Below, piece after piece: positions 1-7,888 of a stretch of DNA of 64,000 nt. Position 1 is the stretch's first letter. Each line of letters starts with the position of its first letter. The translations under genes and the position numbers were made by a program. The DNA is from Propionimicrobium sp963511305 (GTDB lineage: Bacteria; Actinomycetota; Actinomycetes; Propionibacteriales; Propionibacteriaceae). The stretch lies in contig CAUPIJ010000001.1 of assembly GCA_963511305.1 (NCBI GenBank), forward strand, positions 1 to 64,000, in the 5' to 3' direction. The notes under the pieces are model-generated. The model was given only the letters and a program-made list of their open reading frames with translations. It was not told where the DNA came from and searched no databases.

Positions 1-51
1 ATGAAAACAAGGCGCGACACGCCCAAACAGAGCACCACATTTTGGCCGCTT

Positions 52-85
52 ACCCTGGATTTGCCTGTCGACGCTTGTCCAGGGT
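52..85. other. Hairpin in the gene-free left edge
   Basis: An 8-bp perfect inverted repeat, ACCCTGGA at 52-59 and TCCAGGGT at 78-85, flanks an 18-base loop. No run of T follows on either strand, so it is not an obvious terminator. The rest of 1-233 shows no convincing gene: the open frames there are short, lack a good ribosome binding site and resemble nothing I recognise. Confidence 0.3.
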
Positions 86-233
86 TTACCCACCATCTTC
101 ACCTAGTCTCCCGATATATGCGAAGACCGGCTCTGACCACATCCCACAAAAAGCGGGAGGGCGAGCCGGTACTGGTGAAAACAAGTTTACACGCTCCAGG
201 GGATAAAAGCACTTCCTAATACCCAAATTTTTT

Positions 234-1112
234 TCACTCAAAGGTCTCCTCGCTGAACTGCGGAATCTCGACGTCAGCGGCAAACAGGCCGCCGTTAACG
301 TACGGGAAACGCTTCAGCTCGTCCGAGACATACGGGTCTCGGCTTTCCGGGGGAGTATCGAGGTATTTGAACAGCTCCTTGAGCGCCACCCGCACCTGGC
401 GGGCGGGCAGGCCGTTCAGGTAGCGGTAGAAGGCGTCCTTCGGGAAGACCTCCGCATCCTCGGCAAACAGGCAAAAGACCAGGCGTACGCAGAGCACGTT
501 AAGGCTGTGCTGGCTTTCCGGCGTGTCCGGGTTGTGGTACTGCTCACGCAGCATCTCGTAGAGGCGCCCGATCAGCGCGCCCGCGTCCAGCGAGACCTTC
601 TCCTCGCGCTTGCGCCTGGCGTTCTGCGGGTCGATCAGAAAGTCGAGCAAGTGGATCTGCTCGGGCAGCTCGGAAAGCTGGAATTCGACGTATTCGTTCG
701 CCGGGTCCTCGCTCTCGAGACTGTGGATTCTGAAGGTCTCGAAGTTGTAGACGATGATGGTGTCGGGGCGCTGCGAGTTCGGCATGGAGTCGGCGTAGGC
801 CTTTGCCTGCTCAAACGGCGTGACCAGGCGACCCTGCCGCTCCTCGGGCTTGTCCAGGTCGACGTGCAGCGACTTCTGTTCGATGAAGGTCTTGGCGTCC
901 GGAATGGTGACGTCAACGAAACCCCTAGCCGAGGTGCGGTGTTCGAAGCGCACGTTGGTGCTGACGTCGGCCATGCCGACCACCTCGGCCAGCAGCTCTA
1001 GCCAGAAAGACCCGGTGTCGCCCTTCTCGTAGCCGCGCCCGGCCCACTTATCGGCTAACTTGCGCGCCTTCGCGCTCTGGTTCTGCACCGCCATGTTCCA
1101 AGAAATATCCAT
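234..1112 (-). pseudogene. Truncated MmeI-type restriction-modification protein (N-terminal part only)
   Basis: This 292-residue product matches the N-terminal half of type IIL (MmeI-like) fused restriction-methyltransferases. The N-terminus begins MDISWN and has the WAGRGYEKGDTGSFWLELL signature typical of the family. A PD-(D/E)XK nuclease core follows, with the acidic residue in GFVDV and the E-x-K in FIEQKS. A helical connector comes next (LIGRLYEMLREQ). The frame stops after FSEETFE, before any SAM-binding or NPPY methyltransferase motif. Complete family members are about 900 residues, so roughly two thirds is missing, and the 233 bases downstream do not continue it in any frame. The start at 1112 fits family alignments; an upstream GTG at 1151 is in frame. 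A cut without its methylase is unlikely to be a working enzyme, so this is probably a decayed remnant. Confidence 0.75.
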
Positions 1113-1151
1113 CAAAACCCGCACTCTAACGTTCGTTCTGTTCAGTGACAC

Positions 1152-1473
1152 TCAAATTAATACACGACGGCACTGACAATATGCGCGCCAGGCTGATGAA
1201 TAACGATTGTATGTTCAAAAATCTGCTTTGGCGAAAGCCTCGCGGGCTAGTGAAGTTTAAGAGAAATCGTGTTGCGAAAACATCGAGGAGTCTCCACGTA
1301 CCACGGCGCTGGTGGCGGTCAGCAGTCAAGAGAAAGGCATAAGTCCAACAGCAGTCTTGTTAACCACAAGATCAAGGAGAATTCTGAATTAGTTAGCGCT
1401 CTACGCTAGCATTTCACATAACCCTACGAATAAGCCTACTCCGGTATTCGTATCGATGACTTTTGGAGAATTC
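1152..1473. other. Intergenic region upstream of the first surface protein
   Basis: There is no supported gene in these 322 bases. They contain the 11-mer TTGTTAACCAC at 1357-1367 inside a small CTTGT/ACAAG inverted repeat. The same 11-mer lies upstream of the third surface protein gene (7724-7734). A second inverted repeat, TAGCG-5-CGCTA, is at 1394-1408. No convincing -35/-10 pair could be assigned, though the AT-rich stretch around 1410-1435 is the likely promoter area. The 65-codon open frame across 1145-1342 has no recognisable similarity. Confidence 0.4.
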
Positions 1474-4400
1474 ATGCGCCACCTGGATATGCGTCATATT
1501 AAAACCTGCAGCTTTATCGCGGCATTCGCGTTGGCTGCCTCACTGCTAAATCCGATTTCTGCGCTAGCCCAGGATCAGGCCTTGCCTGAGTCACCTGGAA
1601 CTGTCGCTCAAACCCAGATCGAACGAGCCGAGGAGGCGCCGGAGTCCACTCAGCCGCTCGAGGAGAGCCAGCCCACAGCCACCGAGACGGCAAATACCCC
1701 CCCCTCAGAGCCTGAGGCTCAGGGCCTTGAGGTAGGGGAGGAACTAGCCGGTGAGGCCGTCGGAGCGCCGGCAGCTGTGCGTGAGATTGGCTCTTTCTCA
1801 GATCTCATTCCTTATCTGTCAGTACGCCAGCTTCCTAACGGCCCGTGGGAAACCCACAAGCGCCTGGTTCTAGAGTCGGGCAACTATAAGCTGACTAAAG
1901 ACATCGAAATCTCCCTAAAAGATCCCTATTTCAGCGACAAGAAAGACTACATCGAACACGGCATTCTCTCGGTTGTCGGCTCCCTTACCTTTGACGGCAA
2001 CGGTCACACGATCAAGTTCCCAGATAAAAAGGCGCGCGGCCTTTTCGGCAGCCTGGGCCACAACGAAGAGCCCACACGTCCGGATCCTCACGTGACTAAG
2101 GTCCAGAACCTCACCTTGGACTTCACCGGAGATGTGCTCGGCTTCCCATTCGCTGAACAGGTTCGGGGATATCAGACGCCCAAGGCGGACGGTCTGCCGG
2201 CCACGGAAAGCCTGCTGAAGAACATCGCCGTCAACGTTGCGGGTAACGTCGAGTCCATTCCCTCCCACGGACTCGTCGTGTCCGACAACCACTTTGTTAA
2301 TAGTAATTTCTACTCCAACATGGCCACAGGTTTTAGCTGGTACTTGGCTGCTATCAACTGCGAGGATCTCGACATCAACATCGGCGGCAATGTTGGTTCC
2401 AAAACGGCTTCGACAAGCCAGGTTAACTACAACGGGGAGACGGCTCCCATCACTGCGGCATCCTATGGTTTCACCTCCCACTTCGACAGGAATCTACCGG
2501 GTAGCAATACGGCTCCCTGGAAGAAGCTGCGGGCCCAGTACCGTGACAATAACAATCCGGCTCCGCTGCGAGATACCGGGCACGTGCAGAATCTTTCCTT
2601 GACCGTCGGCGGGAACATCCAGGCGGTCTCTAACAACCTCGCCTACGCCGCGGGCCTTTCCAACGACGTGGCTTCCGCCTGGGTGGACAATGCGAAGATC
2701 GTCGTCGGGGGAGACATCGCCGCTATGATGAACACGGATTTTAAGCATCCTTGGAGAACGGAGGACCCATACGCTTACGGCATTGCCGAGAACACTGGCG
2801 TGTTGATGAATTCGAGCCTTAGCGTGAAGAATATTCGGTTCTCTAGCCCCGAGACTCTCGACGGAAGTGCGTCGCCGGCCCCGGCCAACCAAATCGCCAC
2901 GCTTGGAGTAGTTGGCTACGACGATAACCACGGATACTACACGAACATCAGCAACAACACCTTCAATATCAAGGAATCGGTGACCGCGAAGACAGGACTG
3001 CACCTCATCTCAAATATCGGGCACGGGATGCGCTGGAACTCAAGCAGTAAGTATGGCATGAACTGGGTTGTCGTAAACAAGGACAACAAGTACTCCGTGG
3101 GCAAGGTTGAGCTGACCGGCACGACAGGTGCCCAGATCGTCTTTGATGCGCTTGGCGAGAAGACCCGCACCGGCGAACGCGATGATGCCAGCCTGCCGAA
3201 GTTGCCGGAAGCGGCCTTGGAGAACACCACGCTCAATGTAGGCGAGCTCAAGACATCGAACCCGAAGGGCTCGGCCTGGGTTAATTTGGGGCAGAGAAAC
3301 ATAGCCGGTGCCAAGCACAACTCCTTGAAATATGGGAACATTTCGGTCGAGACGAAGATCTTGCATGAGTTCAATGGCTTGGGTGGGTTGAAGAACGAGG
3401 AACCCAAAACAAACGTCTACGAGCCGATTACCCAGAATAATCATCTGGTCACTGGCGACATCACCCTCACGGCGAACGACGCCAGGTATGTTTCGTTGAT
3501 GTTTGGTGTTCAACCTGCGGATCACGCCGTACGCAATAACAGTGCTCGGGTGAAATCCTTCGCGCTTAACGTAAATGATGAAAATGTAGAGCGCCAGACC
3601 CTGGTTGGAGGCATCACCCCCTTCGCAAGAGGTGAGCTCACCGGTAACCGCGTTTATGTAGGCGATTTCACTGTCAATAGCAAGAGCAAAAAGAAGGCTT
3701 GGATTTCACCGGGCATTGCTTTCGCTAAAGGCGCAAAGATCACCGATAACAGCGTTTTTGTCGATAAAAACATCAGCATCGGGCACGCTGGCGATGGCAT
3801 CATCGGCGGGTTCATGGGCCGGGCTACAGAGTCCACCAGTGTTACTGGTTCTTCTTTCCAGCTTGGCGGTGTTCAGGAGACGAGCGGAAATGGTTTGATT
3901 TACGGTGCTTTCGCGGGACAGCTGGCAGACGGCTCCACTGTCTCAAGCTCTAGCGCGTTAAATCTCAATGATTTTGCTCCCTTCGTCTATCAGAGCACTG
4001 GAAGCACCACAACTCCATCGACCCTGGACGAGGTAGCGCTGTACAACAATGCAGCTCTGCCCAACAACCTGCCCGCTCTGCAGCTGTTTGGCTCCACGAT
4101 GTCCGTGGTGAAGAACTCCACGCTGCTAGTTCCTGCCGAACACGCTGATTCTCCGCTCTACTTTGCCGATCACGTTATCGGTGACCAAAGCGTGAATAAC
4201 TATGTGGTTGCCGTCAACAATAAGGACGGGGAGCTGAACCGGATTGCCTACAGCGCGGCAACCGAGAAGACCGTACAGGTTGATGATCAAGGTACAGAAA
4301 AGCAGGTAATCGCGCGTGCTGCAGAAGCCGAGCCTGTGGGCTCGATCAACATTGCGGAGCGCGCCTTTCAGAGCAAGTACTGGACCAATGATGTTTCGGC

Positions 4401-4791
4401 CTACGCGACGGGCGCAGACGAATCTGCCTTTAGCTACATGAACAAGGATTCTTCTAACAAGACGATAGAGGCATTCTTGGTGGACAAGGGGGTTGTCTCG
4501 GCTGATCTCAAGCAGGGCAAGCTAGCGGACTACTACCACCGTCACGCGGGCCTGCGGGTTGCGGGCGGGCCGGTCTACGACCTGCTTGGGATCCCGGTAG
4601 TGGACAAGTTGCCCAAGCCCACACCGGAACCATCCCCGAGCGATACTCCCACTCCGAGCAAAACGCCGACTCCCAAGCCCAGCAAGCCGAAGCGCAGCGG
4701 GCTGCCCAAGACCGGCGGCACTCTTGCATCGCTAGCTGTACTGCTGGCTGCTGGCAGCCTGGCCGTGTTGGCACGCAGGCGTCGGGGCTAA
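1474..4791 (+). CDS. LPXTG-anchored surface protein, probable beta-helix adhesin
   Basis: A large secreted protein (1105 residues) predicted to be covalently attached to peptidoglycan by sortase. A signal peptide (basic start, hydrophobic core, cleavage after PISALA, about residue 32) is followed by an acidic Pro/Glu/Thr-rich linker. The long body is rich in Asn, Gly and short beta-strand repeats, with a GNGHTIKF-type turn and recurrent NNTF/NNSA/DNSV motifs, suggesting a right-handed parallel beta-helix. A Pro-Thr-Lys wall-spanning tract precedes LPKTG (1077-1081), a hydrophobic segment and an RRRR tail. The ATG at 1474 is preferred because GGAGA lies 4-9 bases upstream; an in-frame ATG at 1456 lies before that site. 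A run of eight C at 1697-1704 falls in the N-terminal linker and is in frame here. The ligand is unknown; adhesion is inferred from architecture only. Confidence 0.85.
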   Translation: MRHLDMRHIKTCSFIAAFALAASLLNPISALAQDQALPESPGTVAQTQIERAEEAPESTQPLEESQPTATETANTPPSEPEAQGLEVGEELAGEAVGAPAAVREIGSFSDLIPYLSVRQLPNGPWETHKRLVLESGNYKLTKDIEISLKDPYFSDKKDYIEHGILSVVGSLTFDGNGHTIKFPDKKARGLFGSLGHNEEPTRPDPHVTKVQNLTLDFTGDVLGFPFAEQVRGYQTPKADGLPATESLLKNIAVNVAGNVESIPSHGLVVSDNHFVNSNFYSNMATGFSWYLAAINCEDLDINIGGNVGSKTASTSQVNYNGETAPITAASYGFTSHFDRNLPGSNTAPWKKLRAQYRDNNNPAPLRDTGHVQNLSLTVGGNIQAVSNNLAYAAGLSNDVASAWVDNAKIVVGGDIAAMMNTDFKHPWRTEDPYAYGIAENTGVLMNSSLSVKNIRFSSPETLDGSASPAPANQIATLGVVGYDDNHGYYTNISNNTFNIKESVTAKTGLHLISNIGHGMRWNSSSKYGMNWVVVNKDNKYSVGKVELTGTTGAQIVFDALGEKTRTGERDDASLPKLPEAALENTTLNVGELKTSNPKGSAWVNLGQRNIAGAKHNSLKYGNISVETKILHEFNGLGGLKNEEPKTNVYEPITQNNHLVTGDITLTANDARYVSLMFGVQPADHAVRNNSARVKSFALNVNDENVERQTLVGGITPFARGELTGNRVYVGDFTVNSKSKKKAWISPGIAFAKGAKITDNSVFVDKNISIGHAGDGIIGGFMGRATESTSVTGSSFQLGGVQETSGNGLIYGAFAGQLADGSTVSSSSALNLNDFAPFVYQSTGSTTTPSTLDEVALYNNAALPNNLPALQLFGSTMSVVKNSTLLVPAEHADSPLYFADHVIGDQSVNNYVVAVNNKDGELNRIAYSAATEKTVQVDDQGTEKQVIARAAEAEPVGSINIAERAFQSKYWTNDVSAYATGADESAFSYMNKDSSNKTIEAFLVDKGVVSADLKQGKLADYYHRHAGLRVAGGPVYDLLGIPVVDKLPKPTPEPSPSDTPTPSKTPTPKPSKPKRSGLPKTGGTLASLAVLLAAGSLAVLARRRRG
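1697..1704 (+). repeat. C8 homopolymer tract in a surface protein gene
   Basis: Eight consecutive C within codons for Asn-Thr-Pro-Pro-Ser, about residue 76 of the surface protein. The frame is intact with eight. Gain or loss of one C would truncate the protein soon after secretion begins, so this is a candidate slippage site. Confidence 0.6.
4651..4718 (+). repeat. Direct repeat copy 1: shared LPKTG wall-anchor coding DNA
   Basis: These 68 bases match 7319-7386 at 67 of 68 positions. They encode the Pro-Thr-Lys stretch and the LPKTG motif of two neighbouring surface proteins. The last 51 bases of each gene (4741-4791 and 7421-7471) also match at 47 of 51. Near identity at the DNA level suggests recent duplication or gene conversion of the anchor cassette. 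Confidence 0.85.
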
Positions 4792-4796
4792 AGATA

Positions 4797-4835
4797 GGTT
4801 CGCCTCCGGCCTAGCTGGGGGCGAACTGACAACAC
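4797..4835 (+). terminator. Possible weak terminator
   Basis: GTTCGCC (4798-4804) pairs with GGCGAAC (4820-4826), a few bases after the stop codon of the first surface protein. The downstream T-run is poor (CTTTTAG about ten bases later), so termination is plausible but not certain. Confidence 0.35.
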
Positions 4836-5020
4836 TTTTAGAACCAAGAGGGACACCAAGTTTCACAAGAACGGTTTTTGGCAAGCCGCTATTTCTGGCT
4901 AGCAAAGATAGCCAGCTTAGCTGCTCGATTTTCCAGCCGGGAGCGCGGCAAGTAAAGTCAGCTAGAATAAACCTGTCGACAGTTACCCCTGTCCCGACAA
5001 CATTTTGAAGGGGAGAAGGC

Positions 5021-7471
5021 ATGAGCCTGCGCCGTAAACTATTTACTTTTGCCCTGGTCTTGGCGATGATTTCGCTGATTGTTCCGCAAGCGCGGGCGCA
5101 AGGCGACACTTTGCACTTTCTCGCCACGGTTTATTCGCGCGAGGCGCCTACGAGCCTAGAAGTCCAGCTGGGTAGCGGCTGGTTCGCTGATGTCTATGAA
5201 GTTGATGCATCTGACGTAACAACATCAACACAGCTCGCCAACGGGTTGAATCGATATGAGATTGAATTTGGTCTTGACCCTGATTACTCAGAGGGTCAGA
5301 CCGTTCCGATCAAATTGTTGAGGGCGGGTGGCTGGTTCGGCACCACTATCAGCGAGACGGTAAATGTTCCTGTCAAGAAGAATTCAAGCGGTGAGCTGTC
5401 CCTCAGCGTGGTATTGAAAGAAAAGATCAAGCAGCGCTTCAACGTGAGCTTCGAGGATGTTTCCGGTGCCGCTATTACCGGTAGCCCAAGTATGTTTAAC
5501 CTGCCGCTGACTGAGGGAAGCACCGGCTTTAGCTATCAAGTTAAAACTGATCAGAGCGGCACGTATTTCGAACGCGACGCTGACTACGACGAGAACGGCC
5601 AATTCATTTCAGCCGCGCCCACCGTTGACGAGGCAGCTACTTACCCCAACGTTACTTTCGGCAGTGGCAGCAGCTCGAAGCTATATGCCATCGAATCCGT
5701 TACCCCCGATGGTAATAGCGGCTTTAAGGTGGGCGTCCGCGAGGTCAAGCTTGAAACCATCAAGTACAAGGTAGTCATCGACCGCCCGTTCGATGTGCTG
5801 GGTTACAACGTCAACTGGCAGTTTGAATTGAACGGCGAGAAATCCACTAAGACAAATCCGAAGCTGAATATCCCTGCAGGACGCGGCGAGTTCAGCACCG
5901 AGATTACGGCGGTGGATGTTCCTGAGGGCGCACGGCTAAGTCTCGGTGCGTTGCCCGATGAGTACATGTACTACTCGATAGCCGATCAAAACTTTGACCC
6001 GGCCACGAATACCCTGCACGTCACGCTGGGCAAGAAGGTCTACTTCACCGCGTCCGATATCAAGGAGCTGACCTACATCGATTTTGGTGTTAAGCACGCC
6101 AGATCCGGGTTCGAGCTTGGCCTTTTTGACTCCGCGGGCAAACTGATCGAGACGGCCGCTTTCGATAATGAATATTCGCCAAGGTATCTATTCGAGAAGG
6201 TCGTTCCCGGCGAGTACAAGGTGAAGGTGCTGAAGGCTCCCGCTGACATGCAGGCAGGCTACGACTTAGAGAAGGGGCAGGCTTTCAAGCTAACCGAGGA
6301 TGGCAAGCTCCAGATCAAGGCGATCTCTAGCGGAAACCCCGAAACTGAAACCTGGATCAACCCCGACGGTGGCACCGACTCTCGCTTCGACAACACAGCG
6401 AACGCGAAGGCGCTTATCGGGTACAAAACCCCGCTTCGCATCTTGGTGCCCAAAACCACCACCTTCGAGAAGGTCATCTCGAACCCCGCCGATAACCCGA
6501 AACAGGCTGTGGTTAGCGTGGGCGACGAGGTTGAGTTCACCATTTCCGGCACGATTCCCGGCGATCACCGCCTGATCATGAAGTACGGCAAGTGGGTGGA
6601 CTTCGGCGTCAAAAACGACATCAGCGTGGTCGACATCCTAGATGAGCGCTTTGAGCTCGTGGCAGGCAGCTTAAAGGTGCTCGAGGACGGGCAACAGGCC
6701 ACAAATTACAGCGCTAAATATGACGAGGGCAAGCGCCAGATATCTCTTGTAGACAACGAGAAAGCACATGTTAGCGAGTTCGATTTCAACAAGAAGATTT
6801 CCTATCGTGCAGAGAAAAAGGTCTCGGTAACTTTCAAAGCTAAGGTATTGCAGGTCGGCGATAAGCCGCTGCTCAACGTTATTCCCGGCGACGAGGTCGA
6901 GGTCGTGCCGTACCTGGATCTGCTGGTCAAGAAACGCTGGAACGGCGGCGACGAGGTAACCAAGGATCTTGGCCCAGAGAATTTCCTGGATTATTTCCAG
7001 GTCGAGACCTGGCAGAACGATCAGAAGGTCAAAAGCGAACCAGTCAGGACTTATCTGAAACAAGGCAGCCTAAAGACGGAGGGAAAGAACTTCGAATTCA
7101 GGCTGGTGAAGCTACCCAAGTTCTCAACAGATGAGCTAGCGAAGCCCGCCGACCAGAGGGTGTCGTTTAGCTATAAGGTCGTCGAGACTCTGCCGGAAGA
7201 GCTGCAGGGCAAGTTCGAGGTTAAGAGCTCGGTTCGGGCTGGTGAATACCCGGAAACGAGCATCGTGGAATTCGAAAATGCCTTTGTCCCGCCCACGCCG
7301 GAACCAACTCCGAGCCCGACTCCGAGCAAAACGCCGACTCCCAAGCCCGGCAAGCCGAAGCGCAGCGGGCTGCCCAAGACCGGCGGTAATCTGGTCGACG
7401 GTCTCGGGCCTGTAGCGCTGCTGTTAGCTGCCGGCAGCCTGGCCGTGTTGGCACGCAGACGTCGGGGCTAA
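5021..7471 (+). CDS. LPXTG-anchored surface protein with isopeptide/Cna-B-like domains
   Basis: An 816-residue sortase substrate. It starts at ATG 5021 behind a strong AAGGGGAGAAGG ribosome binding site. A signal peptide ends at QARA (about residue 26). The body is built of beta-sandwich-like repeats. A central region with FEKVISNPADNP and VSVGDEVEFTISGTIPG resembles the fimbrial isopeptide-forming D2 domain. The C-terminal segment with YKVVETLPEELQG and VEFENAF resembles a Cna-B collagen-binding-type domain that usually closes a Lys-Asn isopeptide bond. LPKTG lies at 784-788, followed by a membrane segment and an RRRR tail. It could be an adhesin or pilin-like subunit, but no sortase C or second pilin is adjacent, so a monomeric wall-anchored adhesin is more likely. 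Its anchor DNA is nearly identical to that of the preceding gene. Confidence 0.82.
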   Translation: MSLRRKLFTFALVLAMISLIVPQARAQGDTLHFLATVYSREAPTSLEVQLGSGWFADVYEVDASDVTTSTQLANGLNRYEIEFGLDPDYSEGQTVPIKLLRAGGWFGTTISETVNVPVKKNSSGELSLSVVLKEKIKQRFNVSFEDVSGAAITGSPSMFNLPLTEGSTGFSYQVKTDQSGTYFERDADYDENGQFISAAPTVDEAATYPNVTFGSGSSSKLYAIESVTPDGNSGFKVGVREVKLETIKYKVVIDRPFDVLGYNVNWQFELNGEKSTKTNPKLNIPAGRGEFSTEITAVDVPEGARLSLGALPDEYMYYSIADQNFDPATNTLHVTLGKKVYFTASDIKELTYIDFGVKHARSGFELGLFDSAGKLIETAAFDNEYSPRYLFEKVVPGEYKVKVLKAPADMQAGYDLEKGQAFKLTEDGKLQIKAISSGNPETETWINPDGGTDSRFDNTANAKALIGYKTPLRILVPKTTTFEKVISNPADNPKQAVVSVGDEVEFTISGTIPGDHRLIMKYGKWVDFGVKNDISVVDILDERFELVAGSLKVLEDGQQATNYSAKYDEGKRQISLVDNEKAHVSEFDFNKKISYRAEKKVSVTFKAKVLQVGDKPLLNVIPGDEVEVVPYLDLLVKKRWNGGDEVTKDLGPENFLDYFQVETWQNDQKVKSEPVRTYLKQGSLKTEGKNFEFRLVKLPKFSTDELAKPADQRVSFSYKVVETLPEELQGKFEVKSSVRAGEYPETSIVEFENAFVPPTPEPTPSPTPSKTPTPKPGKPKRSGLPKTGGNLVDGLGPVALLLAAGSLAVLARRRRG
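7319..7386 (+). repeat. Direct repeat copy 2: shared LPKTG wall-anchor coding DNA
   Basis: Partner of 4651-4718, with one mismatch in 68 bases. See that entry. Confidence 0.85.
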
Positions 7472-7710
7472 GAGACGTAGTGGGCGATCCGGTAGTTCTT
7501 CTCCGGGAGCAGGCCCACTATCGCTTCCATCGCGCCGAAGACTCGTAAGCACTGGGTGTCTTCGAGAACGTCATCCCTAGCCAGGTCGCGTTCGTGTCCC
7601 AGCTGCATCATCTCTTCGCGCGCGCCGACCCACTCATAGCGGTTATCGGTCAGTAGTGCGCGGAATTTCTTGGCGAGATCTTCGATGAATGCTGCTTCGC
7701 TTTGCTTGAG
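7468..7710 (-). pseudogene. Remnant of an unrecognised gene (open frame without a start)
   Basis: A minus-strand frame of 80 codons runs from just inside a TAA at 7711-7713 to a TAG at 7468-7470, whose stop overlaps the stop codon of the convergent surface protein gene. The peptide looks like real protein (FIEDLAKKFRALLTDNRYEW near its beginning, LPEKNYRIAHYVS at its end) and is charged and helical. The only ATG codons are a pair in the middle, and no GTG or TTG start exists upstream. It is therefore probably the 3' end of a larger lost gene. The family is not recognised. Confidence 0.45.
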
Positions 7711-7888
7711 TTAATTCTTACAGTTGTTAACCACGAAAACGCCCTTGTAGAATGAACATTGAGAGGCGGTTTTCGTAATATTTAGTTACGCTCTTTACAG
7801 GTGTTGCCCAAAATAACTGACTCATCTATGGTGAGCCTTAACCGAACCAATACTTTCGCCGAAAGACATTGAAAGAGGAGGAGTCTCG
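7711..7888. promoter_or_regulatory. Upstream region of the phase-variable surface protein
   Basis: The stretch holds the 11-mer TTGTTAACCAC (7724-7734), also found upstream of the first surface protein. An inverted repeat follows, ACGAAAAC (7733-7740) with GTTTTCGT (7769-7776). An AT-rich segment around 7775-7820 is the likely promoter region, although no canonical hexamer pair is evident. Nothing else is recognisable here. Confidence 0.4.

Noticed and set aside
1..219. 72-codon open frame at the left edge, plus strand
   Set aside because: No ribosome site can be judged at the edge, composition is not protein-like, and it resembles no known family.
1145..1342. 65-codon open frame between the restriction remnant and the first surface protein
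   Set aside because: No good ribosome site, strongly basic random-looking composition and no recognisable domain.
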